From positions 1 through 64,000 of the forward strand of contig NZ_JAFBDR010000006.1 in NCBI RefSeq assembly GCF_016908325.1: a stretch of 64,000 nt of DNA, read 5' to 3'. The notes below the pieces were generated by a model. It did no database searches. It was not told the origin of the DNA and saw only the letters and a list, made by a program, of their open reading frames with translations. Shown here piece after piece: positions 1 through 10,658 of this stretch (its first letter is position 1; each line of letters begins with the position of its first letter). This stretch comes from Aquibacillus albus. Its GTDB lineage: Bacteria > Bacillota > Bacilli > Bacillales > Amphibacillaceae. The position numbers and the translations under genes were made by a program.

Positions 1-1027
<1,027 letters not shown>

Positions 1028-1300
1028 AGTTGAGTTTGCTTACTCAATAACTTGATTAGCATTTCTTTCTTAATCCAGCTTCGGCTCCTAATGGCTGGCG
1101 TATAGTTAATCTCGCTTCAAGTCTTCAAAGTTCAGAAGACTTTACGCAAGCTTATCTATCCGTACGCCATTGACCAGTCGCCTACGCTTTCTATTTAACA
1201 TACTGGTTGTTTTGTTCAGTTTTCAAAGATCAAATGCTTGTTGTTCTTTAACGCGACAACTTTTATAGTATAACAAGTTTATTCGCGGAAGTCAACAACT
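1028..1300 (-). promoter_or_regulatory. rRNA leader with proximal promoter and boxA-like element
   Basis: The proximal promoter has -35 TTGACT at 1290-1295, a 17-nt spacer and -10 TATACT at 1267-1272. Downstream, the leader contains the conserved Bacillus rrn sequence TGATCTTTGAAAACTGAAC (about 1214-1232), which resembles the boxA antitermination region. A further inverted repeat near 1118-1145 (AGTCTTC...GAAGACT) may take part in 16S precursor processing. No gene is seen in this stretch. Confidence 0.85.
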
Positions 1301-1345
1301 ATTTTGATGTTTTTATTTCGTTCGTGCCATCTCACGACAACATAA

Positions 1346-1521
1346 ATTATCTTGCCATTTAACTTCGTGGAAGTCAATGGTTTTTGTCGTTTTATTAGAG
1401 ACAGTAACTATATATTAGCATTGTTGCCGACTCATGTCAATTTTATTCCTGTGTCTTTTGTTAAACACTGACTAAGCGCGACAGCAATATTAATACTACA
1501 TGGGTTTGTAACAAAAGTCAA
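1346..1521 (-). promoter_or_regulatory. Upstream tandem rRNA promoters
   Basis: Two further strong sigma-A promoters read toward the 16S gene. One is TTGACA (1435-1440), 17 nt, TAATAT (1412-1417). The other is TTGACT (1516-1521), 17 nt, TAGTAT (1493-1498). A third -35-like TTGACT at 1372-1377 shares the flanking TTGACTTCCnCGAA sequence with the proximal promoter, but its best -10 (GATAAT, 1346-1351) is 20 nt away, so it may be a decayed duplicate. Tandem promoters are usual for Bacillus rRNA operons. Confidence 0.75.
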
Positions 1522-1578
1522 CATTGTAACCACTTATTTAATAGGTAAATTCTACCTACTCCTAAATAATGAGTAAAT

Positions 1579-1617
1579 TAAAAACGCATAGATTTCATTA
1601 TGATCCATGCGTTTTTA
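1579..1617 (-). terminator. Rho-independent terminator of leuS
   Basis: A stem AAACGCATgGAT / ATCtATGCGTTTTT with a short loop is followed on the minus strand by T residues. It lies about 80 nt after the leuS stop and ahead of the rRNA promoters, so it should separate leuS from the rRNA operon. Confidence 0.85.
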
Positions 1618-1697
1618 TTTATATTGTAATTTTCAATGTTTTCGATTTTCTCTATAGTGTCGGAACTACTTTCTCACAGAAAGGGTTTCTTTCTGTT

Positions 1698-4115
1698 TTA
1701 GTTTGCAACAATGTTAACTAGTTTACCGGGAACAGCAATTACCTTTCTAACCGTTTTTCCTTCTAAACGCTCCTTAATAGATGCATTCTCTAACGCTTGC
1801 TGTTCTAATTCTTCTTTGGAAGCATTTTTATCTACCATCATTTTAGCTCTAACTTTTCCCATTACCTGAATAACAATTTCCACTTCATTTTCTACAAGTT
1901 TTGCTTCGTCATAAGCAGGCCATGCCTCATAAGCGATTGATTCATCATGCCCAAGCTTTTCCCATAATTCCTCAGCAAGGTGAGGTGCCACCGGCGATAG
2001 AATTTTCACAAAGCCTTCTGCATAATCCTTCGAAATTTGCTCTGCCTTATAAGCTTCGTTTATAAATACCATCATTTGCGATATTCCAGTATTAAAACGC
2101 AAGTCTTCAAAGTTTTCAGTCACTTTTTTAATTGTTTCATGATAACTTTTCTCTAACGAATCCTCTGTAACACTGTCAACCACCTTATGAGATAATTGAT
2201 TGTCATCAGTAATAAATAAGCGCCATACCCTATCAAGAAATCTACGTGCACCATCCAATCCATTAGTTGACCATGCAACCGATGCATCAAGAGGTCCCAT
2301 AAACATTTCATATAAACGTAGTGTGTCGGCGCCATGACTCTCTACTATATCATCAGGATTTACTACATTTCCTTTGGACTTACTCATTTTTTCATTATTT
2401 TCACCAAGAATCATTCCTTGGTTAAATAACTTTTGAAATGGTTCTTTTGTAGGGACTACACCGATATCATACAAAAACTTATGCCAGAAGCGAGCATATA
2501 GCAAATGAAGAACTGCGTGCTCTGCACCACCAATATATACATCAATCGGAAGCCACTTTTTTAAATATTCTGGATCAGCAAGTTTTTGATCATTATCAGG
2601 ATCAATAAATCTTAGGAAATACCAGCAGCTTCCGGCCCATTGCGGCATGGTATTCGTTTCTCTTCGCCCATTCATCCCTGTTTCAGGATCTACTACATTT
2701 ACCCAATCATCAATATTGGCTAATGGAGATTCACCAGTTCCGGAAGGTTTGATTTCTGTTGTCTTCGGTAACTCTAATGGTAACTCATCCTCTGAGACAG
2801 CTGACATCGAACCATCTTCCCAATGAATAATTGGAATTGGCTCGCCCCAATATCGTTGACGACTGAATAACCAGTCTCTTAAACGGTACGTTACTTTTTT
2901 CTCACCTTTGCCGTTTTCTTCTAACCAGTCAATCGCTCTACGTATTCCATCTTCTTTATTTAAACCATTAAGAAAATCAGAATTAATATGTTTTCCATCT
3001 CCGGTATAAGCTTCCTTTTCAACATCTCCACCCTCAACAACCGGAACAATCTTAAGATCAAATTTTTTCGCGAATTCATAGTCACGCTCGTCGTGAGCAG
3101 GTACTGCCATAATTGCACCAGAACCATAAGTCATTAATACATAGTCTGCTACCCATATAGGGAGCTTTTCTCCATTAATAGGATTGATTGCATGAGCACC
3201 AGTAAATACGCCTGTTTTTTCTTTTGCAAGATCTGTTCGTTCTAAATCAGATTTTGCAGTGACCTTCTCTATATACTGGTTTACTTGTTCCTTTTGTTCA
3301 GGTGTCGTTACTTTTTCCACTAATGGATGCTCTGGAGCTAATACTGCGTAAGTTGCTCCAAACAAAGTATCTGGTCTTGTTGTAAATACGGTAAACGTTT
3401 CTTCATGGTCAGCAATTTCAAACTGAACTTCCGCTCCTTCAGATCGCCCAATCCAGTTTCGTTGCATATCTTTAATACTTTCTGGCCAATCTAACTCTTC
3501 TAAATCGTCTAACAAGCGATCTGCGTAAGCCGTAATTTTTAACATCCATTGTTTCATTGGTTTTCTGACAACTGGGTGACCGCCTCGCTCACTCTTCCCA
3601 TCAATTACTTCTTCATTTGCAAGTACTGTTCCAAGTGCTGGACACCAATTAACAGGAACTTCATCAATGTACGCCAAACCTTTTTCGTAAAGCTTCAAAA
3701 ATATCCACTGCGTCCATTTGTAATAGCTTGGATCTGTTGTATTTATTTCACGGTCCCAATCATAGGAAAAACCCAGTTCTTGAATTTGACGGCGAAATGT
3801 ATTCACATTTTGTTTTGTAAACTCTTCTGGGTCATTTCCTGTATCTAATGCATACTGCTCAGCAGGTAAACCAAAAGCATCCCAACCCATTGGATGAAGT
3901 ACTTCATATCCTTGCATTCGTTTCATTCTTGAAATAATATCAGTTGCCGTATATCCTTCTGGGTGTCCAACGTGCAAGCCCGCACCTGAAGGGTAAGGAA
4001 ACATATCAAGCACATAAAATTTTTCCTTATTCGTTTGTGAATTTGATTTAAATGTTTTATTGTTCAACCAATAATTACGCCATTTTTCTTCTATTTTATT
4101 ATGATTAAATGACAT
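1698..4115 (-). CDS. leuS: Leucyl-tRNA synthetase
   Basis: Leucyl-tRNA synthetase charges tRNA-Leu with leucine in the cytoplasm. The protein has 805 residues, the usual length for Bacillus LeuS. The class I signatures are the HIGH-type HVGH at residues 48-51 and KMSKS at 576-580. The inserted editing domain (about 225-420) carries [10 protein letters not shown] at 246-255, which discriminates against mischarged amino acids. The anticodon-binding and C-terminal domains follow. The gene is single, preceded by a leucine-type T-box leader and closed by its own terminator. Expression should therefore rise when uncharged tRNA-Leu accumulates. The identification is secure. Confidence 0.99.
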   Translation of the reverse strand: MSFNHNKIEEKWRNYWLNNKTFKSNSQTNKEKFYVLDMFPYPSGAGLHVGHPEGYTATDIISRMKRMQGYEVLHPMGWDAFGLPAEQYALDTGNDPEEFTKQNVNTFRRQIQELGFSYDWDREINTTDPSYYKWTQWIFLKLYEKGLAYIDEVPVNWCPALGTVLANEEVIDGKSERGGHPVVRKPMKQWMLKITAYADRLLDDLEELDWPESIKDMQRNWIGRSEGAEVQFEIADHEETFTVFTTRPDTLFGATYAVLAPEHPLVEKVTTPEQKEQVNQYIEKVTAKSDLERTDLAKEKTGVFTGAHAINPINGEKLPIWVADYVLMTYGSGAIMAVPAHDERDYEFAKKFDLKIVPVVEGGDVEKEAYTGDGKHINSDFLNGLNKEDGIRRAIDWLEENGKGEKKVTYRLRDWLFSRQRYWGEPIPIIHWEDGSMSAVSEDELPLELPKTTEIKPSGTGESPLANIDDWVNVVDPETGMNGRRETNTMPQWAGSCWYFLRFIDPDNDQKLADPEYLKKWLPIDVYIGGAEHAVLHLLYARFWHKFLYDIGVVPTKEPFQKLFNQGMILGENNEKMSKSKGNVVNPDDIVESHGADTLRLYEMFMGPLDASVAWSTNGLDGARRFLDRVWRLFITDDNQLSHKVVDSVTEDSLEKSYHETIKKVTENFEDLRFNTGISQMMVFINEAYKAEQISKDYAEGFVKILSPVAPHLAEELWEKLGHDESIAYEAWPAYDEAKLVENEVEIVIQVMGKVRAKMMVDKNASKEELEQQALENASIKERLEGKTVRKVIAVPGKLVNIVAN

Positions 4116-4139
4116 GACTGCGCCTCCTCATATAAAACA

Positions 4140-4405
4140 CATGTTCTTATTAATTAAAAAAAGTCTCTAAATCCCTATATGGGACGAGAGACTTGGATCC
4201 CGCGGTACCACCCAACTTTAGCGCAAAAAAGCGCCCGCTTTCATTCCTTAACGCGGAAAACGGCAGAAACTACTTGTTTCACTTCTGCAACATCAAAGGT
4301 GAGTTCACAAAGCGCAGGGATAACTCGCACCAGCCGCTATCTCTCTTAAGCCTGCTTGCTTCATTACTAATCCTTATCATCGTCGTTCAATAGTTATTGT
4401 AATCG
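4140..4405 (-). promoter_or_regulatory. T-box riboswitch leader of leuS
   Basis: The leader holds the T-box core GGGTGGTACCGCG (4201-4213), which pairs with the uncharged tRNA acceptor end. Upstream helices precede it, with a candidate specifier CTC (leucine) at 4301-4303 in the context GAA-CTC-A, typical of specifier loops. The terminator hairpin AAGTCTCT...AGAGACTT (4150-4194) with a T run follows. Known mechanism: uncharged tRNA stabilises the antiterminator and lets leuS be transcribed. Confidence 0.95.
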
Positions 4406-4406
4406 T

Positions 4407-4435
4407 ATTTTAAAGAATGCGTTACACTTTGTCAA
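4407..4435 (-). promoter_or_regulatory. Sigma-A promoter of the leuS T-box transcript
   Basis: The -35 is TTGACA at 4430-4435, the spacer is exactly 17 nt and the -10 is TAAAAT at 4407-4412. Transcription would begin just before the T-box stem I. Confidence 0.85.
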
Positions 4436-4565
4436 GGTTTGCCATTTCATACAATTTGCTATTATGTATTTCATTTAAATCTTCCCACTGATTATTTGCT
4501 CATTAGAAATTCTTGTCCCTTTAGCCCTAAATAGCGAAACCTTTGTTATGCTTTTACTTTTACCC

Positions 4566-4603
4566 GTAAAAAACCTTGCCTTAAGATAATAAAGGCAAGG
4601 TTT
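4566..4603 (-). terminator. Terminator of ytzC
   Basis: AAACCTTGCCTTT / AAGGCAAGGTTT form a 12-bp stem, followed on the minus strand by a run of Ts, immediately downstream of the ytzC stop. Confidence 0.85.
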
Positions 4604-4614
4604 CGTATCTTTCC

Positions 4615-4899
4615 TCAGGATTCAAAATCATTCATTTGAATATGATCTAACACCATATCATTTAAATACTGATTAACTCTTAAATGAAGTCGATGAAGTT
4701 GCTCCCGTTGCTGGTGGTTAGCGCTAGCCATTAGCTTCTGTATTTCTTGTTCTACCTCGGAAAGCTGTAGCTGTGCCTCAGAATACGAAGCATCTATTTC
4801 AAATCCATTTCTGTTTGTAACCTTTAATTGCTCTTCTGCATAGGAAAGTGCTTGGTTTGCTTTTTCAATTAAAGCGTATACTGATTCTCTAGTAGCCAC
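4615..4899 (-). CDS. ytzC: YtzC-like small protein (DUF2524 type)
   Basis: This small, charged, largely helical protein of unknown function resembles B. subtilis YtzC. The reading frame stays open upstream, but GTG at 4897-4899 is the best start. A GAGGTGAT ribosome binding site lies 5 nt before it, and the product then begins M-A-T-R-E-S-V like the B. subtilis protein, giving 94 residues. An ATG at 4905 sits too close to the binding site. The heptad-like spacing of L/I/A in residues 40-80 suggests a short coiled coil. It is a single gene with its own terminator, sitting between leuS and mnmM as in related genomes. No catalytic motif is visible. Confidence 0.8.
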   Translation of the reverse strand: MATRESVYALIEKANQALSYAEEQLKVTNRNGFEIDASYSEAQLQLSEVEQEIQKLMASANHQQREQLHRLHLRVNQYLNDMVLDHIQMNDFES

Positions 4900-5102
4900 T
4901 TTCATCACCTCATTTATAACGTTCGCTAACATTGACTTTATGATACATGGTAGATGTTTCACTTGTTTTTTTAACAAACTCCATTTGCCAGCATGAGTTA
5001 AAAATCAACATCTAATTTTAACGCACTATCATGCAAGTAGCTTTTTTTAAAAATAAAGAAATTCGTGCTAAACTAAATGAAAAATAAGAAAGGGAATTTT
5101 CT

Positions 5103-5669
5103 ATGTTTAAAAAAATAATCCCATATGCCCATGAGCTATTGGAAAATTCGATAAAACCTGGCGAAATTGTAATAGATGGCACTTGTGGTAATGGAAAAGA
5201 TACACTATTTTTGAGTAAATTAGTCGGTAATCACGGAAAAGTTCTAGCTTTTGACATTCAACAACAAGCGATTACAAACACGAGAAACTTGTTAATTGCA
5301 CAGAATATCAATAATGTTGAACTTATTCATGATGGACATCAATGTATAGATAACTACCTGGACGAAGAACACAAAGAACAAGTAGGTGGTGCTATCTTTA
5401 ATCTTGGTTACTTACCAGGTAGTGATAAAAAAATAATAACAACACCTAACAAGACTATAAAAGCGATTGATACAATAATGAAATACATAAAGCCTGATGG
5501 TTTGATTGTTCTTGTCGTCTATCACGGCCATACAGGTGGAGATATAGAAAAAGAAAAGCTCTTACAACATCTTAGGAACTTTGATCAGAAAAAGTACCAA
5601 GTTTTGCAATATGGTTTTATTAATCAGAGAAACAATCCACCATTTGTATTAGCAATTGAAAAAGCCTAA
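5103..5669 (+). CDS. mnmM: tRNA 5-aminomethyl-2-thiouridine methyltransferase MnmM (YtqB)
   Basis: This SAM-dependent class I methyltransferase matches the YtqB/MnmM family, which completes mnm5s2U34 in tRNA in many Gram-positive bacteria that lack MnmC. The SAM-binding loop DGTCGNGKDT is at residues 25-34, and the family-typical NLGYLPG motif starts at N100. It has 188 residues, the normal length. An AAAGAAAGGGAATTTTCT stretch precedes the ATG. The gene is monocistronic on the plus strand and converges on ytpB, with a shared terminator. The family assignment is strong. The exact substrate is inferred from family knowledge. Confidence 0.9.
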   Translation: MFKKIIPYAHELLENSIKPGEIVIDGTCGNGKDTLFLSKLVGNHGKVLAFDIQQQAITNTRNLLIAQNINNVELIHDGHQCIDNYLDEEHKEQVGGAIFNLGYLPGSDKKIITTPNKTIKAIDTIMKYIKPDGLIVLVVYHGHTGGDIEKEKLLQHLRNFDQKKYQVLQYGFINQRNNPPFVLAIEKA

Positions 5670-5683
5670 CCATTACATACGTA

Positions 5684-5710
5684 AAAACGGACTTGAGTTA
5701 AGTCCGTTTC
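5684..5710. terminator. Bidirectional terminator between mnmM and ytpB
   Basis: AAACGGACTT and AAGTCCGTTT form a 10-bp stem with a 5-nt loop. It overlaps the last codons of ytpB and ends transcription from mnmM on the plus strand. Confidence 0.7.
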
Positions 5711-6765
5711 CATTTGTTATAGACCTTTACATTTAAATGAAAAAAGAATGACCGTAAGCCACTAGTCTTTATCATCAACTTCGTTACTTCTTTACCATTT
5801 TCCAATTGATTTACCTTTGGATCTGCTAAATAAAGACCTATTAGTCCATGATGAATCATTTCATGAAAGGATTTATCCGGAAGACCTTGAACATGGTTAT
5901 TTGCCTGTTCAATAAAATAAACCAATCGCTCTTGTAAGTTTTCTTTATTACGATAATAATGACAAAAGTTTAAATCCCCTTCTTCTTCATCCTCCAGTTG
6001 ATCAATATAATAATCGAGTAAAATATGTAATCCCTGTACATAAGGAAAATAACTGTTGAAAATATTTTTTGCTAGCTTGCGATCCATTTGTTGACCCAAC
6101 GCATAAGAAACGATACAGAATATTCCTAGCGTAGAGCCACTCGAAGCGGAAAACTCATACCAGCTTAATTTAGGCCAACGTTCTTGATACGACGAAAACC
6201 ATTTTTCTAATCGAGGTATGCGCTCTTCCTCTTTTACATGTTTATGTACCTGTAAGTCACTATATAAACGCTCTAGTTGCAAAAGATACGGTCTCATTTC
6301 AGGATAACTTTTTTCGTTGCGAAGGACCCTTTGACACGTTCTAACTAAATCCGCTAAATATTCCCCATCATTTTGTTCGCTTCGATATTCATAATAATTT
6401 TTTATAGAATTATCCGGCGAAAGTGCATCTTCCATCGATTGATGAAGCATTCGAAAATCATCTGGGTCTAATGATGTACTACGATCACATAAATTATCTA
6501 AATAATCACTAATGGTTTGATAAGCAACAATAAAGCGAACGGCCTCTTTTCTTTTTTGCTTCGCTAAAACACTATAGACACCACCACCTTGGCAATGAAA
6601 TTTTTTCGTACGAATACTTGCCAATGCCTGTTGTCTTAGTTCTTCATTAGGAATTTGCTCCGCTTTTCTTTTCCAATGATTTAGTTCTCGGTCAACTTCT
6701 GGAAAAACGTTGCGATATACATAATTCATCAATATCGGTGCTGACTTTGGAACATTTTTATACAA
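5698..6765 (-). CDS. ytpB: Tetraprenyl-beta-curcumene synthase YtpB
   Basis: YtpB belongs to the class IB terpene synthase family (formerly DUF2600). It makes C35 terpenes (sesquarterpenes) from heptaprenyl diphosphate in B. subtilis. The protein has 355 residues and an almost entirely alpha-helical sequence. The aspartate-rich motif DYLDNLCD at residues 87-94 is the family signature for Mg2+-diphosphate binding. The heptaprenyl precursor is also the menaquinone side chain, so the gene is metabolically linked to the men genes further along. It is monocistronic on the minus strand and divergent from ytoA. The family is clear; product specificity is inferred. Confidence 0.92.
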   Translation of the reverse strand: MYKNVPKSAPILMNYVYRNVFPEVDRELNHWKRKAEQIPNEELRQQALASIRTKKFHCQGGGVYSVLAKQKRKEAVRFIVAYQTISDYLDNLCDRSTSLDPDDFRMLHQSMEDALSPDNSIKNYYEYRSEQNDGEYLADLVRTCQRVLRNEKSYPEMRPYLLQLERLYSDLQVHKHVKEEERIPRLEKWFSSYQERWPKLSWYEFSASSGSTLGIFCIVSYALGQQMDRKLAKNIFNSYFPYVQGLHILLDYYIDQLEDEEEGDLNFCHYYRNKENLQERLVYFIEQANNHVQGLPDKSFHEMIHHGLIGLYLADPKVNQLENGKEVTKLMIKTSGLRSFFFHLNVKVYNKWKRT

Positions 6766-6910
6766 AATCTTCCCCTCATTTCTTCAACTTTTGCTTCGCT
6801 TTATAAATATCATATCTTCTATGGTATTATAATTATATCATCATTCCATACATCCATCTTCCATTGAACAACCACTTAAGGAATGAAACAAATATAAGGA
6901 GGTTCTTCGT

Positions 6911-7426
6911 GTGATTTATGAATACAAAGGATCAACACCAAACATCCATCAAACCGCTTATATTGCCAGCGATGCAATTATAACAGGTGATGTAATCATT
7001 GACGAATTATCAAGTGTTTGGTTCAAAACGGTTATCAGAGGAGATGTAGCTCCTGTACATATAGGAAAAAAAGTAAATATTCAAGACTTATCCTTATTAC
7101 ATCAAAGTCCAAACTATCCGCTTATCATTGAAGATGAGGTTACGGTTGGTCACCAAGTAACCTTACATTCCTGTATTGTCCGTAAGAAAGCTCTGATTGG
7201 GATGGGTTCTATTCTTTTAGATGGCGCAGAAGTTGGGGAACAGGCTTTTATAGGTGCTGGAAGTTTAATACCACCCGGTAAAAAGATTCCACCAAAAACA
7301 TTAGCTTTTGGGAGACCTGCTAAAGTTGTCCGTGAATTAACCGATAAAGATATAAAGGAAATGGAACGAATAAAGCAATCCTATGTAGAAAAAGGGCAAT
7401 ATTACAAAAAGCTTGAAGATCGCTAA
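6911..7426 (+). CDS. ytoA: Gamma-carbonic anhydrase family / hexapeptide-repeat protein (YtoA-like)
   Basis: This left-handed beta-helix protein is built from hexapeptide repeats and has 171 residues. The pattern IxGDVxI begins near residue 24, and histidines at about 52, 69 and 74 sit where gamma-carbonic anhydrases bind zinc. Members act as carbonic anhydrases or as uncharacterised acyltransferase-like proteins; the sequence alone does not decide. The start is GTG, preceded by AAGGAGG. The C-terminal 30 residues form a charged helix typical of the group. The gene is divergent from ytpB, with about 145 bp of AT-rich promoter DNA between them. Confidence 0.88.
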   Translation: MIYEYKGSTPNIHQTAYIASDAIITGDVIIDELSSVWFKTVIRGDVAPVHIGKKVNIQDLSLLHQSPNYPLIIEDEVTVGHQVTLHSCIVRKKALIGMGSILLDGAEVGEQAFIGAGSLIPPGKKIPPKTLAFGRPAKVVRELTDKDIKEMERIKQSYVEKGQYYKKLEDR

Positions 7427-7534
7427 TCGTGCGTGGATTATTCCAATTGAATCCTCTTAAATTGTTATGGAAGAAAGTTACATCGTTCTACTAACCCAAG
7501 TTGAGGCACTCTATTTATAAGGAGTGTATGTCGA

Positions 7535-8431
7535 ATGTTAATTTTTTTGTTCTTGTTTTCAATTCTTATGACGTTTGTACTTATATCTTTTAAAAGAAAG
7601 ACAACAAGACCTATTTTAGCGTCCGCCTTGAGAACTCATACGATACTTTTTGGAATCACTAGTATTGTGGTGCTTGTTTTTATTATTTCAAGCTACAAGG
7701 CAGCATTTAACAGTGGATTAAATATAGAGCAAACGGAGTCCTTTGCACACGCTATCGAACACCCAAAACCTAAACTACAACCTAAACTAGAACCTGTCTT
7801 GCCATTGGTTGAACAAATTCAATTCAGAAACTCAGTAAGATTAAATGCCCCTGTGATCGGTCAACATCCTGAATTACCCAGAGGATGTGAAGTAACGAGT
7901 CTTGCTATGCTCTTACAATATTTTAATGTTGATGTAACCAAAATGGAGTTAGCTGATAAAGTAACCAAAGACAAAACTCCTTTCAAAAAAACAGAAGAGG
8001 GCATTTATTTTGGAAACCCAGCAAAAGGATTTGTTGGTGACATGTATTCTTTCTCAACCCCTGGATTAGGGGTTTATCATGAACCAATTGCTAAATTAGC
8101 GAGAGAGTATTTAGGTGACGATATTAAAGATTTTAGTGGGGGGTCCTTTTATGAAATTCTCCAACATCTAAACCAAAATCGTCCTGTTTGGATTATTACT
8201 AATTCAACTTATAAACAATTGTCAAATGATCAGTTCGAAACTTGGCAAACCGAGGATGGACCCATTCGTATTACGAGAAAAGAACATTCCGTCTTAGTTA
8301 CTGGTTATGATGAAGAATATATTTACTTCAACGATCCAATACGTGCCGATATAAGAAAAGCACCCATTAAAGGCTTCAAAGAAGCTTGGGTGCAAATGGG
8401 AAAGCAAGCTATTACGGTTGTTACACCGTAA
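7535..8431 (+). CDS. Membrane-anchored C39-like cysteine peptidase
   Basis: The 298-residue protein starts with two hydrophobic segments (about 1-19 and 36-54). A C39_2-type papain-like domain follows at about 100-290. The likely catalytic cysteine is C118 in PRGCEVTS, the histidine H251 in KEHSVLVTGY, and the third residue N266 or D267 in YFNDP. This architecture matches YvpB-like exported proteins of Bacillus, whose substrates are unknown. AAGGAG at about 7520 supports the ATG at 7535. The stop lies inside a terminator hairpin shared with the convergent asnB. A surface or cell-wall role is inference. Confidence 0.85.
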   Translation: MLIFLFLFSILMTFVLISFKRKTTRPILASALRTHTILFGITSIVVLVFIISSYKAAFNSGLNIEQTESFAHAIEHPKPKLQPKLEPVLPLVEQIQFRNSVRLNAPVIGQHPELPRGCEVTSLAMLLQYFNVDVTKMELADKVTKDKTPFKKTEEGIYFGNPAKGFVGDMYSFSTPGLGVYHEPIAKLAREYLGDDIKDFSGGSFYEILQHLNQNRPVWIITNSTYKQLSNDQFETWQTEDGPIRITRKEHSVLVTGYDEEYIYFNDPIRADIRKAPIKGFKEAWVQMGKQAITVVTP

Positions 8432-8445
8432 GCTTGCTTTTCGTT
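8401..8445. terminator. Bidirectional terminator overlapping two convergent stop codons
   Basis: AAAGCAAGCT...AGCTTGCTTT (8401-8440) forms a long stem followed by TTCGTTTT. It contains the last codons of the C39 peptidase gene and those of asnB, so the coding ends themselves form the terminator. Confidence 0.8.
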
Positions 8446-10325
8446 TTATCCTCTTCTTTGAATGTATCAAATGAGAACTTTCTTTCCACATAAACCTGAT
8501 GCCATAGCATGAACATTAATACCGTCCAAATCTTTCTGCTATAATCACCTTTACCAAGGCAGTGGTCTTCTAACAATTTCAGAATATAGTTTTTATAAAA
8601 TAAATGATCCGTTTCGCTCTCTTTAATTAACGTCTTTGCCCAATCGTACAGCTCATTCTTTAGCCAAAAACGAATCGGAACAGGGAAGCCCAGTTTCTTA
8701 CGATCAAGCACATGATCAGGTACAATACCTCTGGCTGCTTCTCTTAAAATACTTTTTGTTGTACCATTCGCTATTTTAAAACGAACAGGTATTTCACTAG
8801 CAACCTGAAATACATCTTTATCCAAAAATGGAACGCGTAACTCTAATGAATGGGCCATTGTCATTTTATCAGCCTTTAACAAAATATCTCCACGTAACCA
8901 AGTGTGAATATCGACATACTGCATTTGATTGACAAGTGGATCTTTATGAATATTTTCATATAGTTTGTTCGTTACTTGTTGATAATTAGTGTTCGAATTA
9001 TACGTCTTGAGAAAATGCATTTTTTCTTCATCGGTAAACATTTTCGCATTTCCAATATACCGATCTTTTAAAGGAGTTGTACCCCTTTCAATAAAACTTT
9101 TCCCCTTAACACCTTCAGGCAGCACAGTAGCAATGCGAGAGAGCAGCTCTTTGGCAGGTGTCGGTATGGATTGAAAAAGCTTAAGTGATTCTGGTTCGCG
9201 ATAAATATTATACCCGCCAAACAGTTCATCGGAGCCTTCTCCGGATAAAACAACAGTTACATGTTTGCTAGCTTCTCTAGCAACAAAATACAGAGGAACA
9301 CAAGCAGGATCCGCTAGTGGATCATCCATGTGCCACATAATTTTTGGCAGCTTTTCTACATATTCTTCGGGTGTAATCATATAAGAGATGTTTTCCACCT
9401 GTAGTTTTTCGGCAGTTTCTTTTGCAACATCTACTTCGGAATAACCCTCTCGTTCAAATCCTACTGAAAACGTCTTTAAATTCGGGTTAAATTCTCTAGC
9501 AATCGCAACAATTAAAGATGAATCTATTCCCCCTGATAGGAATGATCCAACTGGGACGTCACTTCTCATATGAAGATTTACAGAATCATACATAGCATCT
9601 TGAATTCGTTTTATCCATGACTGCTTTGCCATTAGAACAGGATTAAATTCAGCATGCCAGTACCGTTCGAATTCAATCACTTCTCCAGGTTTTTTTACAA
9701 AAAAATGACCGGCTTCAACCTTATAAATATCTTGCGTTAAGGTTAATGGTTCTGGTGCATATTGGAAGCTTAAATAGTGCTGTAAAGCTCCTACATTTAC
9801 TTCCTCTTTATCATCAAGCAATGTTAAGCTTTTCTTTTCCGATGAAAAATAAGTACCTTCTGGTGTCTCACGGTAAAATAATGGCTTTATTCCAAACGGA
9901 TCACGAACACCATATAAGGTTTGTTCTTGTTTATCCCAGATAAGGACTGCAAACATCCCTCTTAATTGCTTAAATGCATCCGTTTTATATGCTTTAAACA
10001 TAGCTACAATTACTTCCGTATCAGACTCGGTAGTGAACGTATATCCTTGTTGGATTAATTGATTTCTTAATTCAACATAGTTATATACTTCACCGTTAAA
10101 GACCATCCATAATTGATCATCATCGTAACTAAATGGTTGGTGTCCACTTTCTATATCAATTATACTTAGTCTTCTAAAACCAAAAGAAATATAGTTATCA
10201 TGATAATAGCCTTCATCATCTGGACCTCTGTGGGCAATATAATTGTTTCGTTGCTGAAACTGATTTTGAAAGTCCATATCTGTTGGTTGTGCATGATTTC
10301 TAATCATTCCGATAAACCCACACAT
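8421..10325 (-). CDS. asnB: Asparagine synthase (glutamine-hydrolysing)
   Basis: AsnB converts aspartate, glutamine and ATP to asparagine. The true start is the ATG at 10325, because the mature enzyme must begin M-C-G-F: C2 is the glutaminase nucleophile. The frame stays open another 49 codons upstream, but this is leader DNA. The N-terminal class II glutamine amidotransferase domain occupies about 1-200. The synthetase domain has the pyrophosphate loop SGGIDSS near residue 265. The length of 634 residues matches B. subtilis AsnB. The gene sits downstream of metK on the same strand, separated by a terminator and its own promoter. The C-terminus overlaps the convergent peptidase gene by 11 bp. 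Confidence 0.96.
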   Translation of the reverse strand: MCGFIGMIRNHAQPTDMDFQNQFQQRNNYIAHRGPDDEGYYHDNYISFGFRRLSIIDIESGHQPFSYDDDQLWMVFNGEVYNYVELRNQLIQQGYTFTTESDTEVIVAMFKAYKTDAFKQLRGMFAVLIWDKQEQTLYGVRDPFGIKPLFYRETPEGTYFSSEKKSLTLLDDKEEVNVGALQHYLSFQYAPEPLTLTQDIYKVEAGHFFVKKPGEVIEFERYWHAEFNPVLMAKQSWIKRIQDAMYDSVNLHMRSDVPVGSFLSGGIDSSLIVAIAREFNPNLKTFSVGFEREGYSEVDVAKETAEKLQVENISYMITPEEYVEKLPKIMWHMDDPLADPACVPLYFVAREASKHVTVVLSGEGSDELFGGYNIYREPESLKLFQSIPTPAKELLSRIATVLPEGVKGKSFIERGTTPLKDRYIGNAKMFTDEEKMHFLKTYNSNTNYQQVTNKLYENIHKDPLVNQMQYVDIHTWLRGDILLKADKMTMAHSLELRVPFLDKDVFQVASEIPVRFKIANGTTKSILREAARGIVPDHVLDRKKLGFPVPIRFWLKNELYDWAKTLIKESETDHLFYKNYILKLLEDHCLGKGDYSRKIWTVLMFMLWHQVYVERKFSFDTFKEEDKTKSKLTV

Positions 10326-10658
10326 TTTTTCAGCCTCACTTTCTTTACCAAAAGGTGTACAATCGTATGTCGAATTAGTACAAAATATGTCACACTTACA
10401 TATTTTTGAGTATATCACAAAAATATTAGCATGAAACATATTCTTATCATTTATATTTATTAGTCGTTTCAAAAATATCTATGTTTCATAAAATCAAATA
10501 ATTTTTCTCGCTAAATCCTTATAGTGAAAAATTCATTGTACCTACACTAAACGTAGAACAAAAGCGCTACCTACACCATTTATCCATAAGCCATCCACCC
10601 TATAATTTCCTATGCCAATAAAAAGGATCAAGCATTAACTTGATCCTTACTTAACCTT
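10326..10658 (-). other. asnB leader and promoter region
   Basis: This 333-bp stretch holds the metK terminator and an AT-rich asnB leader. The best promoter is an extended -10, TGaTATACT, with the hexamer at 10409-10414 and only a weak -35 (GTTTCA). That leaves roughly 75 nt of untranslated leader. No known riboswitch fold is recognised. Confidence 0.5.
10619..10648 (-). terminator. Terminator of metK
   Basis: AAGGATCAAG / CTTGATCCTT form a perfect 10-bp stem with a 6-nt loop, followed by TTTTTATT on the minus strand just after the metK stop. Confidence 0.9.
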
